Part shown: piece after piece, positions 1 through 7,600 of the stretch | How positions within the stretch are numbered: the stretch's first letter is position 1 | Layout of the letters: every line of letters starts with the position of its first letter | Origin: an uncultured Oscillospiraceae bacterium | GTDB taxonomy: Bacteria; Bacillota; Clostridia; Oscillospirales; Oscillospiraceae | Assembly (NCBI GenBank): GCA_947631805.1 | Contig: CANRNA010000012.1 | Coordinates: forward strand, 1-17,035 | DNA length: 17,035 bases | Reading direction: 5' to 3' | Translations under genes and position numbers: made by a program | The notes under the pieces: model-generated | Databases searched by the model: none | Told to the model about the DNA's origin: nothing | What the model saw: only the letters and a program-made list of their open reading frames with translations

Positions 1-16
1 CGCCGCCGGAAATAGG

Positions 17-44
17 TTGAATTTCTCCTAAAATCGCGTATAAT
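17..44 (+). promoter_or_regulatory. Sigma-A-like promoter of the phd-doc operon
   Basis: A -35 element TTGAAT (17-22) and a consensus -10 TATAAT (39-44) are separated by 16 bases. The expected start site is around 49-52, which places the ribosome binding site GGGAGG (50-55) almost at the 5' end of the transcript. Phd-type antitoxins normally repress their own promoter, so an operator near here is expected, but I see no strong palindrome. Confidence 0.7.
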
Positions 45-64
45 GGACAGGGAGGTGTTATCCT

Positions 65-307
65 ATGAATATCAACACGAACACACTTGTATCCATTACC
101 GACGCAAATCAGAACTTCTCCCGGGTCGCCCGGCTGGTGGATGAAAACGGGGCCGCTGTCATATTAAAAAACAACGTGCCGCGCTATCTCATCGTGGAAT
201 TCGGGCAGGCGGAAGCCGAGCAGACCATGCCCGACGAGGACGTCATGGCCATCTCCAGGCGGTTCATCGACAAGTACAGAAAGGCCTACGAGGAGCTGGC
301 CAAGTGA
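65..307 (+). CDS. Phd/YefM-family antitoxin
   Basis: Small 80-residue protein of the Phd/YefM antitoxin family, which neutralises a partner toxin and represses its own operon. The N-terminal part (about residues 8-47, SITDANQNFSRV and the hydrophobic stretch ending YLIVEF) matches the usual Phd/YefM DNA-binding and dimerisation fold. The charged C-terminal part (about 55-80) corresponds to the segment that wraps the toxin in known Phd proteins. P1 Phd is 73 residues, so the length fits. The ATG has GGGAGG nine bases upstream. The stop overlaps the start of the Doc-like gene in a GTGA arrangement, which is typical of translationally coupled toxin-antitoxin pairs. Family assignment rests on sequence pattern plus this partner; function in this organism is inferred. 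Confidence 0.88.
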   Translation: MNINTNTLVSITDANQNFSRVARLVDENGAAVILKNNVPRYLIVEFGQAEAEQTMPDEDVMAISRRFIDKYRKAYEELAK

Positions 308-681
308 GGCGGCTGACAAAAGGCCAGGTCCTGCTGCTTCACCGGGAGCTGATACGGCAGACCGGCGGGGCGGAGGGTGTTATAAACGACGACCTGCTGG
401 AATCCGCCCTGAACGCCCCTTTTCAGAGCTTTGACGGGGTGGACGTCTATCCGTCCCTCCAGCAGAAGGGGGCCCGGCTTGGCTATGGGCTCATTCAGAA
501 CCACGCCTTCGCGGACGGAAACAAGCGCATCGGCGCCCACGTCCTGCTGGTCTTTCTCGCCATGAACGGCATCGAGCTGGACTGCACAGACCAGGAGCTG
601 GCAGATATGGCGCTGGCGGTCGCGTCCGGAAAAATGCAGTTTGACGGCGTGGTCAAATGGGTACTGGACCATCAGATGTGA
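304..681 (+). CDS. Doc-type Fic-fold toxin (death-on-curing family)
   Basis: A 125-residue protein, almost the length of P1 Doc (126). Doc proteins have a Fic fold but act as kinases that phosphorylate elongation factor Tu and stop translation. The motif HAFADGNKR is at residues 67-75. The Lys after Asn, where AMP-transferring Fic enzymes have Gly (HPFxxGNGR), is the Doc signature and argues for the kinase-type subfamily. All key positions (His67, Phe69, Asp71, Asn73, Lys74, Arg75) are present, so the toxin looks intact. The GTG start overlaps the antitoxin stop codon, and AGGAG (291-295) lies eight bases upstream. The next gene (fumarase beta) starts 44 bases after the stop with no terminator seen between, so read-through is possible. 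Activity and target are inferred from the family. Confidence 0.88.
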   Translation: MRRLTKGQVLLLHRELIRQTGGAEGVINDDLLESALNAPFQSFDGVDVYPSLQQKGARLGYGLIQNHAFADGNKRIGAHVLLVFLAMNGIELDCTDQELADMALAVASGKMQFDGVVKWVLDHQM

Positions 682-725
682 CCGCCGCCCTCCGGAATGC
701 AAACAACATCACTGTGAGGCATTTC

Positions 726-1265
726 ATGAACACAGAACAACACCACATCCATACCCCCCTGACGGACGAGGCGGCGCGCTCTCTCCGGGCCGGGGACGAG
801 GTGCGCATCACCGGCGTCATCTACACCGCCCGGGACGCGGCCCACAAAAAGCTCTGGGAGCTGCTGGACGCGGGGCTGCCCCTCCCCTTCGACCTGACCG
901 GCCAGATCATCTATTACACCGGCCCCACCCCCGCGCCGCCGGGGCGGCCCATCGGCTCCTGCGGGCCCACCACCTCCTACCGGATGGACAAGTACACCCC
1001 CCGGCTGCTGGAAAACGGCCTGCGGGGCGTCATCGGCAAGGGCCGCCGGGGCCAGGAGGTCATCGACGCCCTGAAAAAGCACACCGGCGTCTATTTTGCC
1101 GCCGAGGGGGGCTGCGGGGCACTGCTGGCAAATTACGTGACAAGCTGCCAGGTGGTGGCCTTCCCGGAGCTGGGCACCGAGGCGGTGCACCGGCTGGAGG
1201 TGGCCGACTTTCCCGTCAGCGTTTTCTGCGACTGCACCGGCGGGATATACTCGCCCTATCTTTGA
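726..1265 (+). CDS. Fumarate hydratase class I, beta subunit
   Basis: This is the C-terminal-type (beta) subunit of the two-subunit, iron-sulfur class I fumarate hydratase/tartrate dehydratase family, which interconverts fumarate and malate in the cytoplasm. Family marks are IYYTGPTPAPPGRPIGSCGPTTSYRMD, read in pieces at residues 62-88, then GKG (104-106) and GCGALLA (129-135). At 179 residues it has a normal beta-subunit length. The ATG at 726 has TGAGG (715-719) six bases upstream; an in-frame ATG at 657 would lie inside the doc gene and adds residues with no family resemblance. The malic enzyme gene starts 16 bases after the stop. The alpha subunit, which binds the iron-sulfur cluster and is normally the upstream neighbour, is not in the window. 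It could instead be the beta part of an L-tartrate dehydratase, though the malic enzyme neighbour favours fumarase. Confidence 0.9.
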   Translation: MNTEQHHIHTPLTDEAARSLRAGDEVRITGVIYTARDAAHKKLWELLDAGLPLPFDLTGQIIYYTGPTPAPPGRPIGSCGPTTSYRMDKYTPRLLENGLRGVIGKGRRGQEVIDALKKHTGVYFAAEGGCGALLANYVTSCQVVAFPELGTEAVHRLEVADFPVSVFCDCTGGIYSPYL

Positions 1266-1281
1266 TACGGAGGACATACTC

Positions 1282-2454
1282 GTGGACTATTTGAAAGCGT
1301 CATTGGAGGCCCACGCCCAGTGGCGGGGCAAGCTCAGCATAGAGCCCAAGCCCCGGGTGGACGGGGCGGAGGCCCTGTCCATCGCCTACACCCCCGGGGT
1401 GGCGGCCCCCTGCCTGGAGATACAAAAGGACCCAGACAAGAGCTATGAGCTCACCGGCCGGTGGAACACCGTGGCCGTGGTGACGGACGGCTCCGCCGTG
1501 CTGGGCCTGGGGGACATCGGCCCGGAGGCCGGTATGCCAGTGATGGAGGGCAAGTGCGTGCTGTTCAAGGCCTTCGGCGGCGTGGACGCCATCCCCCTGT
1601 GCGTGCGCAGCAAGGACCCGGACGACATCGTGCGCACGGTGAGCCTGCTGGCCGGTTCCTTCGGCGGCATCAACCTGGAGGACATCGCCGCCCCCCGGTG
1701 CTTTGAGATAGAGGAGCGGCTCAAGGCCCTGTGCGACATCCCCGTGTTCCACGACGACCAGCACGGCACCGCCGTCATCGCCCTGGCAGGGCTGCTCAAC
1801 GCCCTGAAGGTGGTGGGCAAGCGCCTGGAGGATATCCGGGTCGTCGTCAACGGGGCGGGCGCCGCCGGAACGGCCATCGCCCGGCTGCTGGCCTCCGCCG
1901 GAGCGGGGGATGTTATCGTCTGCGACCGGTCCGGCCCCATCGCCGCCTCCCGACCCGGTCTGAACGCCCCCAAGGCCTCTCTGGCCGCCGTGACCAACAA
2001 GACCGGCCTCACCGGCACCCTCGCCGACGCCCTCCGGGGCGCGGACGCGGTCATCGGCGTGTCCGCCCCCGGCGCGATCACCGGCCCCATGGTCCGCTCC
2101 ATGGCCCGTGACGCCATCGTGTTCGCCTGTGCCAACCCCACCCCGGAGATATTCCCCGACGAGGCCATAGCCAACGGGGCCGCCGTGGCCGCCACAGGCC
2201 GGAGCGACATGCCCAACCAGCTCAACAACGTCCTGGCCTTTCCCGGCATCTTCCGGGGGGCGCTGGACGTGCGGGCCAGGGATATCAACCACCAGATGAA
2301 GGTGGCCGCCGCCCACGCCCTGGCGGGGCTGGTCAGCGAGGAGGAGCTCTCCGCCCAGTACATCATCCCCAAGCCCTTTGACCCCCGGGTCCGTGCCGCC
2401 GTGGCCGCCGCCGTGGCCCAGGCCGCCCGGGACTCCGGCGCAGCCCGGATATAA
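1282..2454 (+). CDS. NAD(P)-dependent malic enzyme
   Basis: A 390-residue bacterial short-form malic enzyme that oxidatively decarboxylates malate to pyruvate and CO2. Recognisable parts in order are: SIAYTPGVAAPC with the probable catalytic Tyr36; MEGKCVLFKAFGGVDAIPL with the probable catalytic Lys91; metal-binding NLEDI (131-135) and FHDDQHGTA (156-164); the Rossmann motif VVVNGAGAAGTA (187-198); ANPTPEI (284-290); and SDMPNQLNNVLAFPG (308-322). The GTG start is chosen because GGAGG (1269-1273) lies eight bases upstream and the length matches the family. With the fumarase beta gene just upstream it forms a fumarate-malate-pyruvate route. A strong hairpin terminator follows. NAD versus NADP preference cannot be read from the sequence with confidence. 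Confidence 0.95.
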   Translation: MDYLKASLEAHAQWRGKLSIEPKPRVDGAEALSIAYTPGVAAPCLEIQKDPDKSYELTGRWNTVAVVTDGSAVLGLGDIGPEAGMPVMEGKCVLFKAFGGVDAIPLCVRSKDPDDIVRTVSLLAGSFGGINLEDIAAPRCFEIEERLKALCDIPVFHDDQHGTAVIALAGLLNALKVVGKRLEDIRVVVNGAGAAGTAIARLLASAGAGDVIVCDRSGPIAASRPGLNAPKASLAAVTNKTGLTGTLADALRGADAVIGVSAPGAITGPMVRSMARDAIVFACANPTPEIFPDEAIANGAAVAATGRSDMPNQLNNVLAFPGIFRGALDVRARDINHQMKVAAAHALAGLVSEEELSAQYIIPKPFDPRVRAAVAAAVAQAARDSGAARI

Positions 2455-2480
2455 AAGCGAACAAGATACCGATATCACGG

Positions 2481-2520
2481 TTGCCCCCGGTCCGCAGGAC
2501 CGGGGGCAATGTCTGTTTTA
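2481..2520 (+). terminator. Intrinsic terminator after malic enzyme
   Basis: A perfect 13-bp stem (TTGCCCCCGGTCC, 2481-2493, with its complement 2497-2509) closes a three-base GCA loop and is followed by the T-rich TGTCTGTTTT on the plus strand. It lies 26 bases after the malic enzyme stop. On the minus strand the hairpin also sits 24 bases beyond the stop of the converging surface-protein gene, but no T-run follows in that direction, so ending of minus-strand transcripts here is less certain. Confidence 0.75.
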
Positions 2521-2533
2521 TTGGCCTATATTC

Positions 2534-4630
2534 TTATCTGCGTCTCCTGCCCAGGAGCACGCCCAGCATCACCAGGGCGCCTGCCAGGGCTACGCCACAG
2601 CCGCCCAGCGCCATCCAGAGGATGGGCGAGCCGCCGCTGTCGGCGGGGGGCTGGGTGGGCGCAGGCGTCGCGGGCACCATGGTCTGCATCGGCGGCGCGG
2701 GGGTGGGGGTGGGCTCCGCTGTGGGCGTGGGCACGGCAGTGGGTTCCGCCGTGGGCGGGGCCGTCCACTGGACGAAGGGGGTGTACACCGGCTCCGCCGT
2801 CACCGGCGCGGGCACATTGGTGGGCGGCGGGACGGGGGTAGGCGTCACCGGCACAGGGGTCACCGGCGGGGCCGTCACCGATATGGGCGCCACCGTGGGG
2901 GTGGGCGACGGTATCGGTGTGGGCGTAGGCGTCGGCGTAGGTGTTGGTGTTGGTGTTGGCGTGGGTGTCGGTGTGGGCGTGGGTGTAGGTGTCGGCGTCG
3001 GCTCAGGTGTAGGCTCCGGTGTGGGCTCAGGCGTCGGCTCCGGTGTGGGCTCAGGCGTCGGTTCAGGCGTAGGCTCAGGCGTAGGTTCCGGTGTCGGCTC
3101 AGGCGTCGGTTCAGGGGTAGGCTCAGGCGTCGGCTCGGGCGTCGGTTCAGGCGTAGGCTCCGGTGTCGGCTCCGGTGTCGGTTCCGGCGTTGGTTCCGGC
3201 GTCGGCTCCGGGGTAGGTTCAGGTGTGGGCTCCGGTGTGGGCTCCGGCGTCGGCTCGGGCGTAGGTTCCGGTGTAGGCTCAGGGGTAGGCTCAGGGGTAG
3301 GCTCAGGCGTCGGTTCCGGTGTGGGTTCCGGCGTCGGCTCAGGCGTCGGTTCAGGCGTGGGGCTGGGTATCAGCATGGTCCCCGCCGCCGGGCGGGTGTC
3401 GGTGGCATCGCACCGGTCGCACTGGGCCGTCTCGGTGCCGTCCGCCTCAAAGGTGGCGTCGCCGTTATACACATAGTTGGTGAAGCTGTGGCCCAGGGCC
3501 GGGACGGTCACGTCATACCGGTCGGTGTACTCCACACCGTCCACGGCGGCGCTGGCCGTATAGCCGGCAAACCCGTCCTGGGTACAGGTGGGCATGGCCG
3601 CGTTCCCCTCGGTCACCTGGGCGGTGACCACAATGGTGTGGGCGGGGTCGTTTTGGCAGGTGAAGACCGCCTCCGCCCAGCTGCCATCCTCCGCCCAGCT
3701 CCAGACCGGCTCCCCCCAGTCATGGCCGGAGGCAAAGCCGCCGTCCTCAAAGCGGTATTCCATCTCCTCGCCGCCCACCTGGGCCAGGTGCTCCGCCCCG
3801 GTCACATAGGCATAGAGGTCCGTGTCCTGGCTGTCCGACGCGGCCTGATGTCCCGCCGGGAGCCAGGGGGCCCCGTCGATGGACACGGCCCCCTCCCCGG
3901 GGTTCGCTATCTGAAGGAGATACAGCTCCTCCCCCGCCTCATTCCGGGGCGGCACGTCCAGCTGGGCCTTTACGCTGCCCCCGTTGATGGTGACATGGTC
4001 TCCCCCGCCTATGGCGTCCGCGGTGACAGCGCCGCCGTTGACGGTGATATCCCCGCCGGTCTCCCCGCTGTCGGCGCCGATGGCCGTCAGGCCCTGGGTG
4101 CTGTGGGCGATGAGGGCGCCCCCCCGGCCGGACTGGCTCCATATCGTCAGGGAACTGCCCTCGGGCACATGGATGCCCTCCGGGAGGGTCAGCCGGGCGT
4201 CGTCCTTCAGAAGGATGTGGACCTCACCGCTGACCTGCAGCCGCTCGTTCACGGTCACGTCCCCGTTCACCACATACCAGCCCCCCGCCGCGGCCCTGTC
4301 CAGAGCCATGGGCCCCGTCAGCATGACGGCGTCCGTGGTCTTTTCGTGGTTTGCCGGGTCCGTGGGGTCATAATAGGGCACGGCCGATTCCATGTACATC
4401 GGGGCCGGTTCCGGGGGCTGCTCCACCACCGGGCCAGGCTCCAGCATCCCCTCATCCTCCGGGGGCACGCCGCCCTCCGGGGCGGGCTCCTGCTCCGTCT
4501 GGGGGCCCGCCTCGACGATCACGTCCGGTTCCGGACCCGCCTCGCCGGGCTCATAGGCCGCGCCCATCTGGGCGGCCAGGATGGCCAGCAGCACAAGCAC
4601 CGCCAGCAGCTTTTGCAAACGCTTGGTCAC
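2534..4630 (-). CDS. Secreted membrane-anchored protein with TPEP repeats
   Basis: I do not recognise a named family. The 698-residue protein starts with a signal peptide (TKRLQKLL, then a hydrophobic core at about 8-24). Next come an acidic Pro/Glu-rich linker (27-80), a region rich in short Gly/Asn turns like a small beta-helix (about 115-225: GDVTVN, GDITVNGG, DHVTINGG), and two modules at about 302-420 with GHDW and GHSF followed by Cys pairs, such as C404-DR-C407. Then follow 30 TPEP repeats (425-544), 14 TP dipeptides (545-572), a looser Pro/Thr stalk, and a C-terminal membrane helix (about 668-692) ending in RRRR. No LPxTG sortase motif is seen, so anchoring is probably by the helix itself. 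The GTG start has AGGAAGGG (4637-4644) six bases upstream and gives a proper signal peptide. It begins 26 bases after polC, so co-transcription is likely. The function is unknown; the stalk suggests display across the cell wall. Confidence 0.82.
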   Translation of the reverse strand: MTKRLQKLLAVLVLLAILAAQMGAAYEPGEAGPEPDVIVEAGPQTEQEPAPEGGVPPEDEGMLEPGPVVEQPPEPAPMYMESAVPYYDPTDPANHEKTTDAVMLTGPMALDRAAAGGWYVVNGDVTVNERLQVSGEVHILLKDDARLTLPEGIHVPEGSSLTIWSQSGRGGALIAHSTQGLTAIGADSGETGGDITVNGGAVTADAIGGGDHVTINGGSVKAQLDVPPRNEAGEELYLLQIANPGEGAVSIDGAPWLPAGHQAASDSQDTDLYAYVTGAEHLAQVGGEEMEYRFEDGGFASGHDWGEPVWSWAEDGSWAEAVFTCQNDPAHTIVVTAQVTEGNAAMPTCTQDGFAGYTASAAVDGVEYTDRYDVTVPALGHSFTNYVYNGDATFEADGTETAQCDRCDATDTRPAAGTMLIPSPTPEPTPEPTPEPTPEPTPEPTPEPTPEPTPEPTPEPTPEPTPEPTPEPTPEPTPEPTPEPTPEPTPEPTPEPTPEPTPEPTPEPTPEPTPEPTPEPTPEPTPEPTPEPTPEPTPEPTPEPTPTPTPTPTPTPTPTPTPTPTPTPTPTPIPSPTPTVAPISVTAPPVTPVPVTPTPVPPPTNVPAPVTAEPVYTPFVQWTAPPTAEPTAVPTPTAEPTPTPAPPMQTMVPATPAPTQPPADSGGSPILWMALGGCGVALAGALVMLGVLLGRRRR
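2916..2999 (-). repeat. 6-bp tandem repeat coding Thr-Pro
   Basis: Fourteen head-to-tail 6-base units (GGNGTN as read on the plus strand) encode a (TP)14 run directly after the TPEP block of the surface protein. Third codon positions vary while the encoded residues stay fixed. Confidence 0.85.
3000..3359 (-). repeat. 30 x 12-bp tandem repeat coding TPEP
   Basis: Exactly 30 contiguous 12-base units fill 360 bases. On the plus strand each reads GGYTCNGGNGTN; on the coding (minus) strand they encode (Thr-Pro-Glu-Pro)30. Differences between units lie almost only at synonymous positions, so the peptide is uniform while the DNA is not. There are no spacers and the units are far shorter than CRISPR repeats. 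Confidence 0.93.
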
Positions 4631-4656
4631 ACTGTTCCCTTCCTTTCCGTATTTTG

Positions 4657-7600
4657 TTATAAGTCGAACAACGTCATCTGGCTGGTCTCCGGCAGCGCGC
4701 CGAAGGCCCCCAGCTTTTTCAGCACCTCGATATGGGCGGAACTGACCTTGGGGCACACCGCCGCCACGTCCTCGATGGACACGAAGGTCCGTCCCCCCTC
4801 CCTGGCCCGGGCCAGGTCCAGGGCCGCCGCCTCTCCCAGGCCGGACACGGCCACAAAGGGCACCCGCAGGCACTTGTCCCCCACCAGGTCGAACCGGAAG
4901 GCGTCGGACTGGTACAAGTCGATGGGGGCGAAATCGAACCCCCGCATGTAAAACTCGTACACCATCTCCAGGGTGGTCAGCAGGTCCTGCTCCTTGGCCG
5001 TGGCGTTGGGGTTGCCGTTTATCTCCCGTATCTTGGCCCGGACCTTGTTGACCCCGCCCACCATCATCTCCGCGTCGAAGCCGTCCTTCTGGCTGCGGCG
5101 GTAAAACAGCGCGGAATAGAAGGCCAGGGGCTTATGGACCTTATACCAGGCGATGCGGAAGGCCATCAGCACGTATGCCACCGCGTGGGCCTTGGGGAAC
5201 AGATACTCTATTTTGTGGCAGGAGTCGATGTACCACTGGGGCACGCCGTGGCTGCGCATGGCCTCCTCCTGCTCCTCGGTGAGCTGCTTGTTCTTTTTGC
5301 GCACGTTCTCCATGGCCTTGAAGGCCGTGTTGGCGTCGATGCCCTGCTGCATCAGGTAGAGCATGATGTCGTCACGGCAGCCGATGGTCTGGGACACGGA
5401 GATGCCGGACCGGATCAGGTCCTGGGCGTTGCCCAGCCACACCCCCGTGCCGTGGGAGTAGCCGGAAAGGCGCACCAGCATGTCGAACTTGTCAGGCTTG
5501 GTGTCCACCAGCATCTGGCGGGTGAAGCCGGTGCCGAACTCCGGGATGCCCAGAGAGCCGGTCTGGCCGATGATGGGGTCGTCCTCCGGCACCCCCAGCG
5601 CCTTGGGGGAGGAGAACAGGCTCATGGTGGGCCCGTCGTCCAGGCGGATGGTCTTGGCGTCCGTGCCGGTCAGCCGCTCCAGCATGTTTATCATGGTGGG
5701 ATTATCATGGCCCAGCTCGTCCAGCTTCAGAAGGTAGTCCTCCATGAAGTGGTATTCCAGGTGGGTGGTGATAACGCCCGTGTCCGCGTCGTCCGCCGGG
5801 TGCTGGACCGGGCAGAAATCCGTCACATCCATGTCCTGGGGGATGATGACCAGCCCCCCGGGATGCTGGCCGGTGGTGCGCTTCACCCCCACCAGCCCCA
5901 GGGCCAGGCGGTTCATCTCCGCCTGGTTATAGGTCAGGCCGTGCTCCTCGGCGTAGCGCTTCACATAGCCGTAGGCGGTTTTTTCCGCGATGGTGCCCAC
6001 GGTCCCCGCTTTGAACACGTGGTCCTCCCCGAACAGGGTCTTGGTGTAGGCGTGGGCGTTGGCCTGGTACTCCCCGGAGAAGTTCAGGTCGATGTCCGGC
6101 ACCTTGTCCCCCTTGATGCCCAGGAAGGTGGCAAAGGGGATGTCAAAGCCCTCCTTGCGCATCTCCCGGCCGCACCGGGGACACATCTTGTCGGGCATGT
6201 CCGCCCCGCAGCCGTAGCCCTTGCCGGACTCGAAATCCGTATGGTAGCACCCCGGACACAGATAGTGGGCCGGGAGGCTGTTCACCTCCGTGATGCCCGC
6301 GAGATAGGCCACCAGGCTGGAGCCCACGCTGCCACGGCTGCCCACCAGATAGCCGTGGGCGTTTGAGTCCGCCACCAGCTTTTGGGCGGACATGTATATC
6401 ACGTCGAAATGGCGGCCCAGGATGGTGTTCATCTCCATCTCCACCCGGTCGGTGATGATCTTCTCCGGGCTGTCGCCGTATAGCTCCCGCAGCTTGCCGT
6501 AGACCAGGTCCTTCAGCTGTCCGGCGGAGTTTTCGATGACCGGGGGATACAGCCGCAGCTCCGGCAGCAGGGCCACCTGCCCCTCCACCATGTCCGCCAC
6601 CAGGTTGGTATTGGCCACCACCACCTGATAGGCCCGCTCCTCCCCCAGATAGGCGAATTCCCGGAGCATCTCGTCGGTGGTGCGAAAATACAGGGGCAGC
6701 TCCTTGTCCGCGTCGGAGAAGTTTTTCATGTTGAGCAGGATATGCCGGTATATCTCGTCCTCCGGGTCGAGAAAATGCACGTCCCCGGTGGCGCACACCG
6801 GCTTTCCCAGTTCGTCCCCGATGGCGATGACCTGCCGGTTGAAGTCCTGCAGCTCCTCCACGCTCCTGGCCATGCCCGCGTCCAGCATGAAGGCGTTGTT
6901 GGAGACAGGCATGATCTCCAAATAGTCGTAAAAGGACGCGATGCGCAGCGCCTCCCGGTGGCTGCGGTGACGCACCACCGCCTGGAACAGCTCCCCCGCC
7001 TCGCAGGCGCTGCCCACCAGCAGCCCCTCCCGGTGGGCCATGAGCAGGCTCTTGGGGATGATGGGCTGCTTGCGGAAGTGCTCCAGGTGGCTCTTGGATA
7101 TGAGCTCGTAGAGGTTTTTCAGCCCCTTCCTGTTTTTCACCAGCAGGGAGATGTGCCTGGTGCGGGGGTGGCGGCCGGACTGCCGCCGCAGGCGCAGACA
7201 CAGCTCGTTCACCTGTCCCAGCCGCTCCGCGCCCTGTTCCCGGAGCATGGGGATGAACTTTTCCAGCAGCCGCCCGCACACCAGCGCGTCGTCGCTGGCC
7301 CGGTGGTGGTTGAACGCGGGCAGGCCCAGCCTGTCCGCCACCATGTCCAGCTTGAACTTGCGCATGTCCGGCAAGAGGGCCTGGGACAGGGCCAGGGTGT
7401 CGATGTACAGGGGCTCGAAGGGCCTGCCCAGCCGCTCCGCCCCGGCGGTGATGAAGCCGATGTCGAACTCCGCGTTGTGGGCGCACAGGGGCCTGTCCCC
7501 CACAAAGTCCAAAAACGCCCCGATGGCCTCCCCCTCCGAGGGGGCCCCGAACACGTCCCGGTCGGTGATGCCCGTCAGCCGCTGGATGTCCGGCGGGATG

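Noticed and set aside
1..689. CGCCGCC at 1-7 and again at 683-689, each soon followed by GGAA, as possible insertion footprints around phd-doc
   Set aside because: Seven bases of this kind are common in such GC-rich DNA, and no transposase or longer duplication is present. The left copy is cut by the window edge and may be the end of a coding region.
657..725. Earlier ATG for the fumarase beta gene
   Set aside because: It lies inside doc, adds 23 residues not seen in the family, and the ATG at 726 has its own ribosome site.
1300..2478. Minus-strand open frame of 392 codons opposite malic enzyme
   Set aside because: Shadow of a strongly supported malic enzyme; Gly/His-rich composition and no ribosome site.
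2534..2640. LPxTG sortase signal at the end of the surface protein
   Set aside because: The C-terminus has a helix and RRRR, but the residues before it (PADSGGSP) contain no LPxTG-like motif.
2916..3359. Repeat array considered as CRISPR
   Set aside because: Units are 12 and 6 bases with no spacers, and lie in frame inside a coding sequence; no cas genes nearby.
4540..4630. Longer upstream start of the surface protein inside polC
   Set aside because: The open frame extends to 4873, but the residues before 4630 are a shadow of polC and would bury the signal peptide.
2378..4951. Long plus-strand open frame of 857 codons, and a second one (2481-3476) with many GSGV repeats
   Set aside because: Both are mirror images of the minus-strand TPEP gene: the 12-base period keeps other frames open. 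They cross the terminator and polC, and lack family features. The minus frame has a signal peptide, an anchor helix and a ribosome site.
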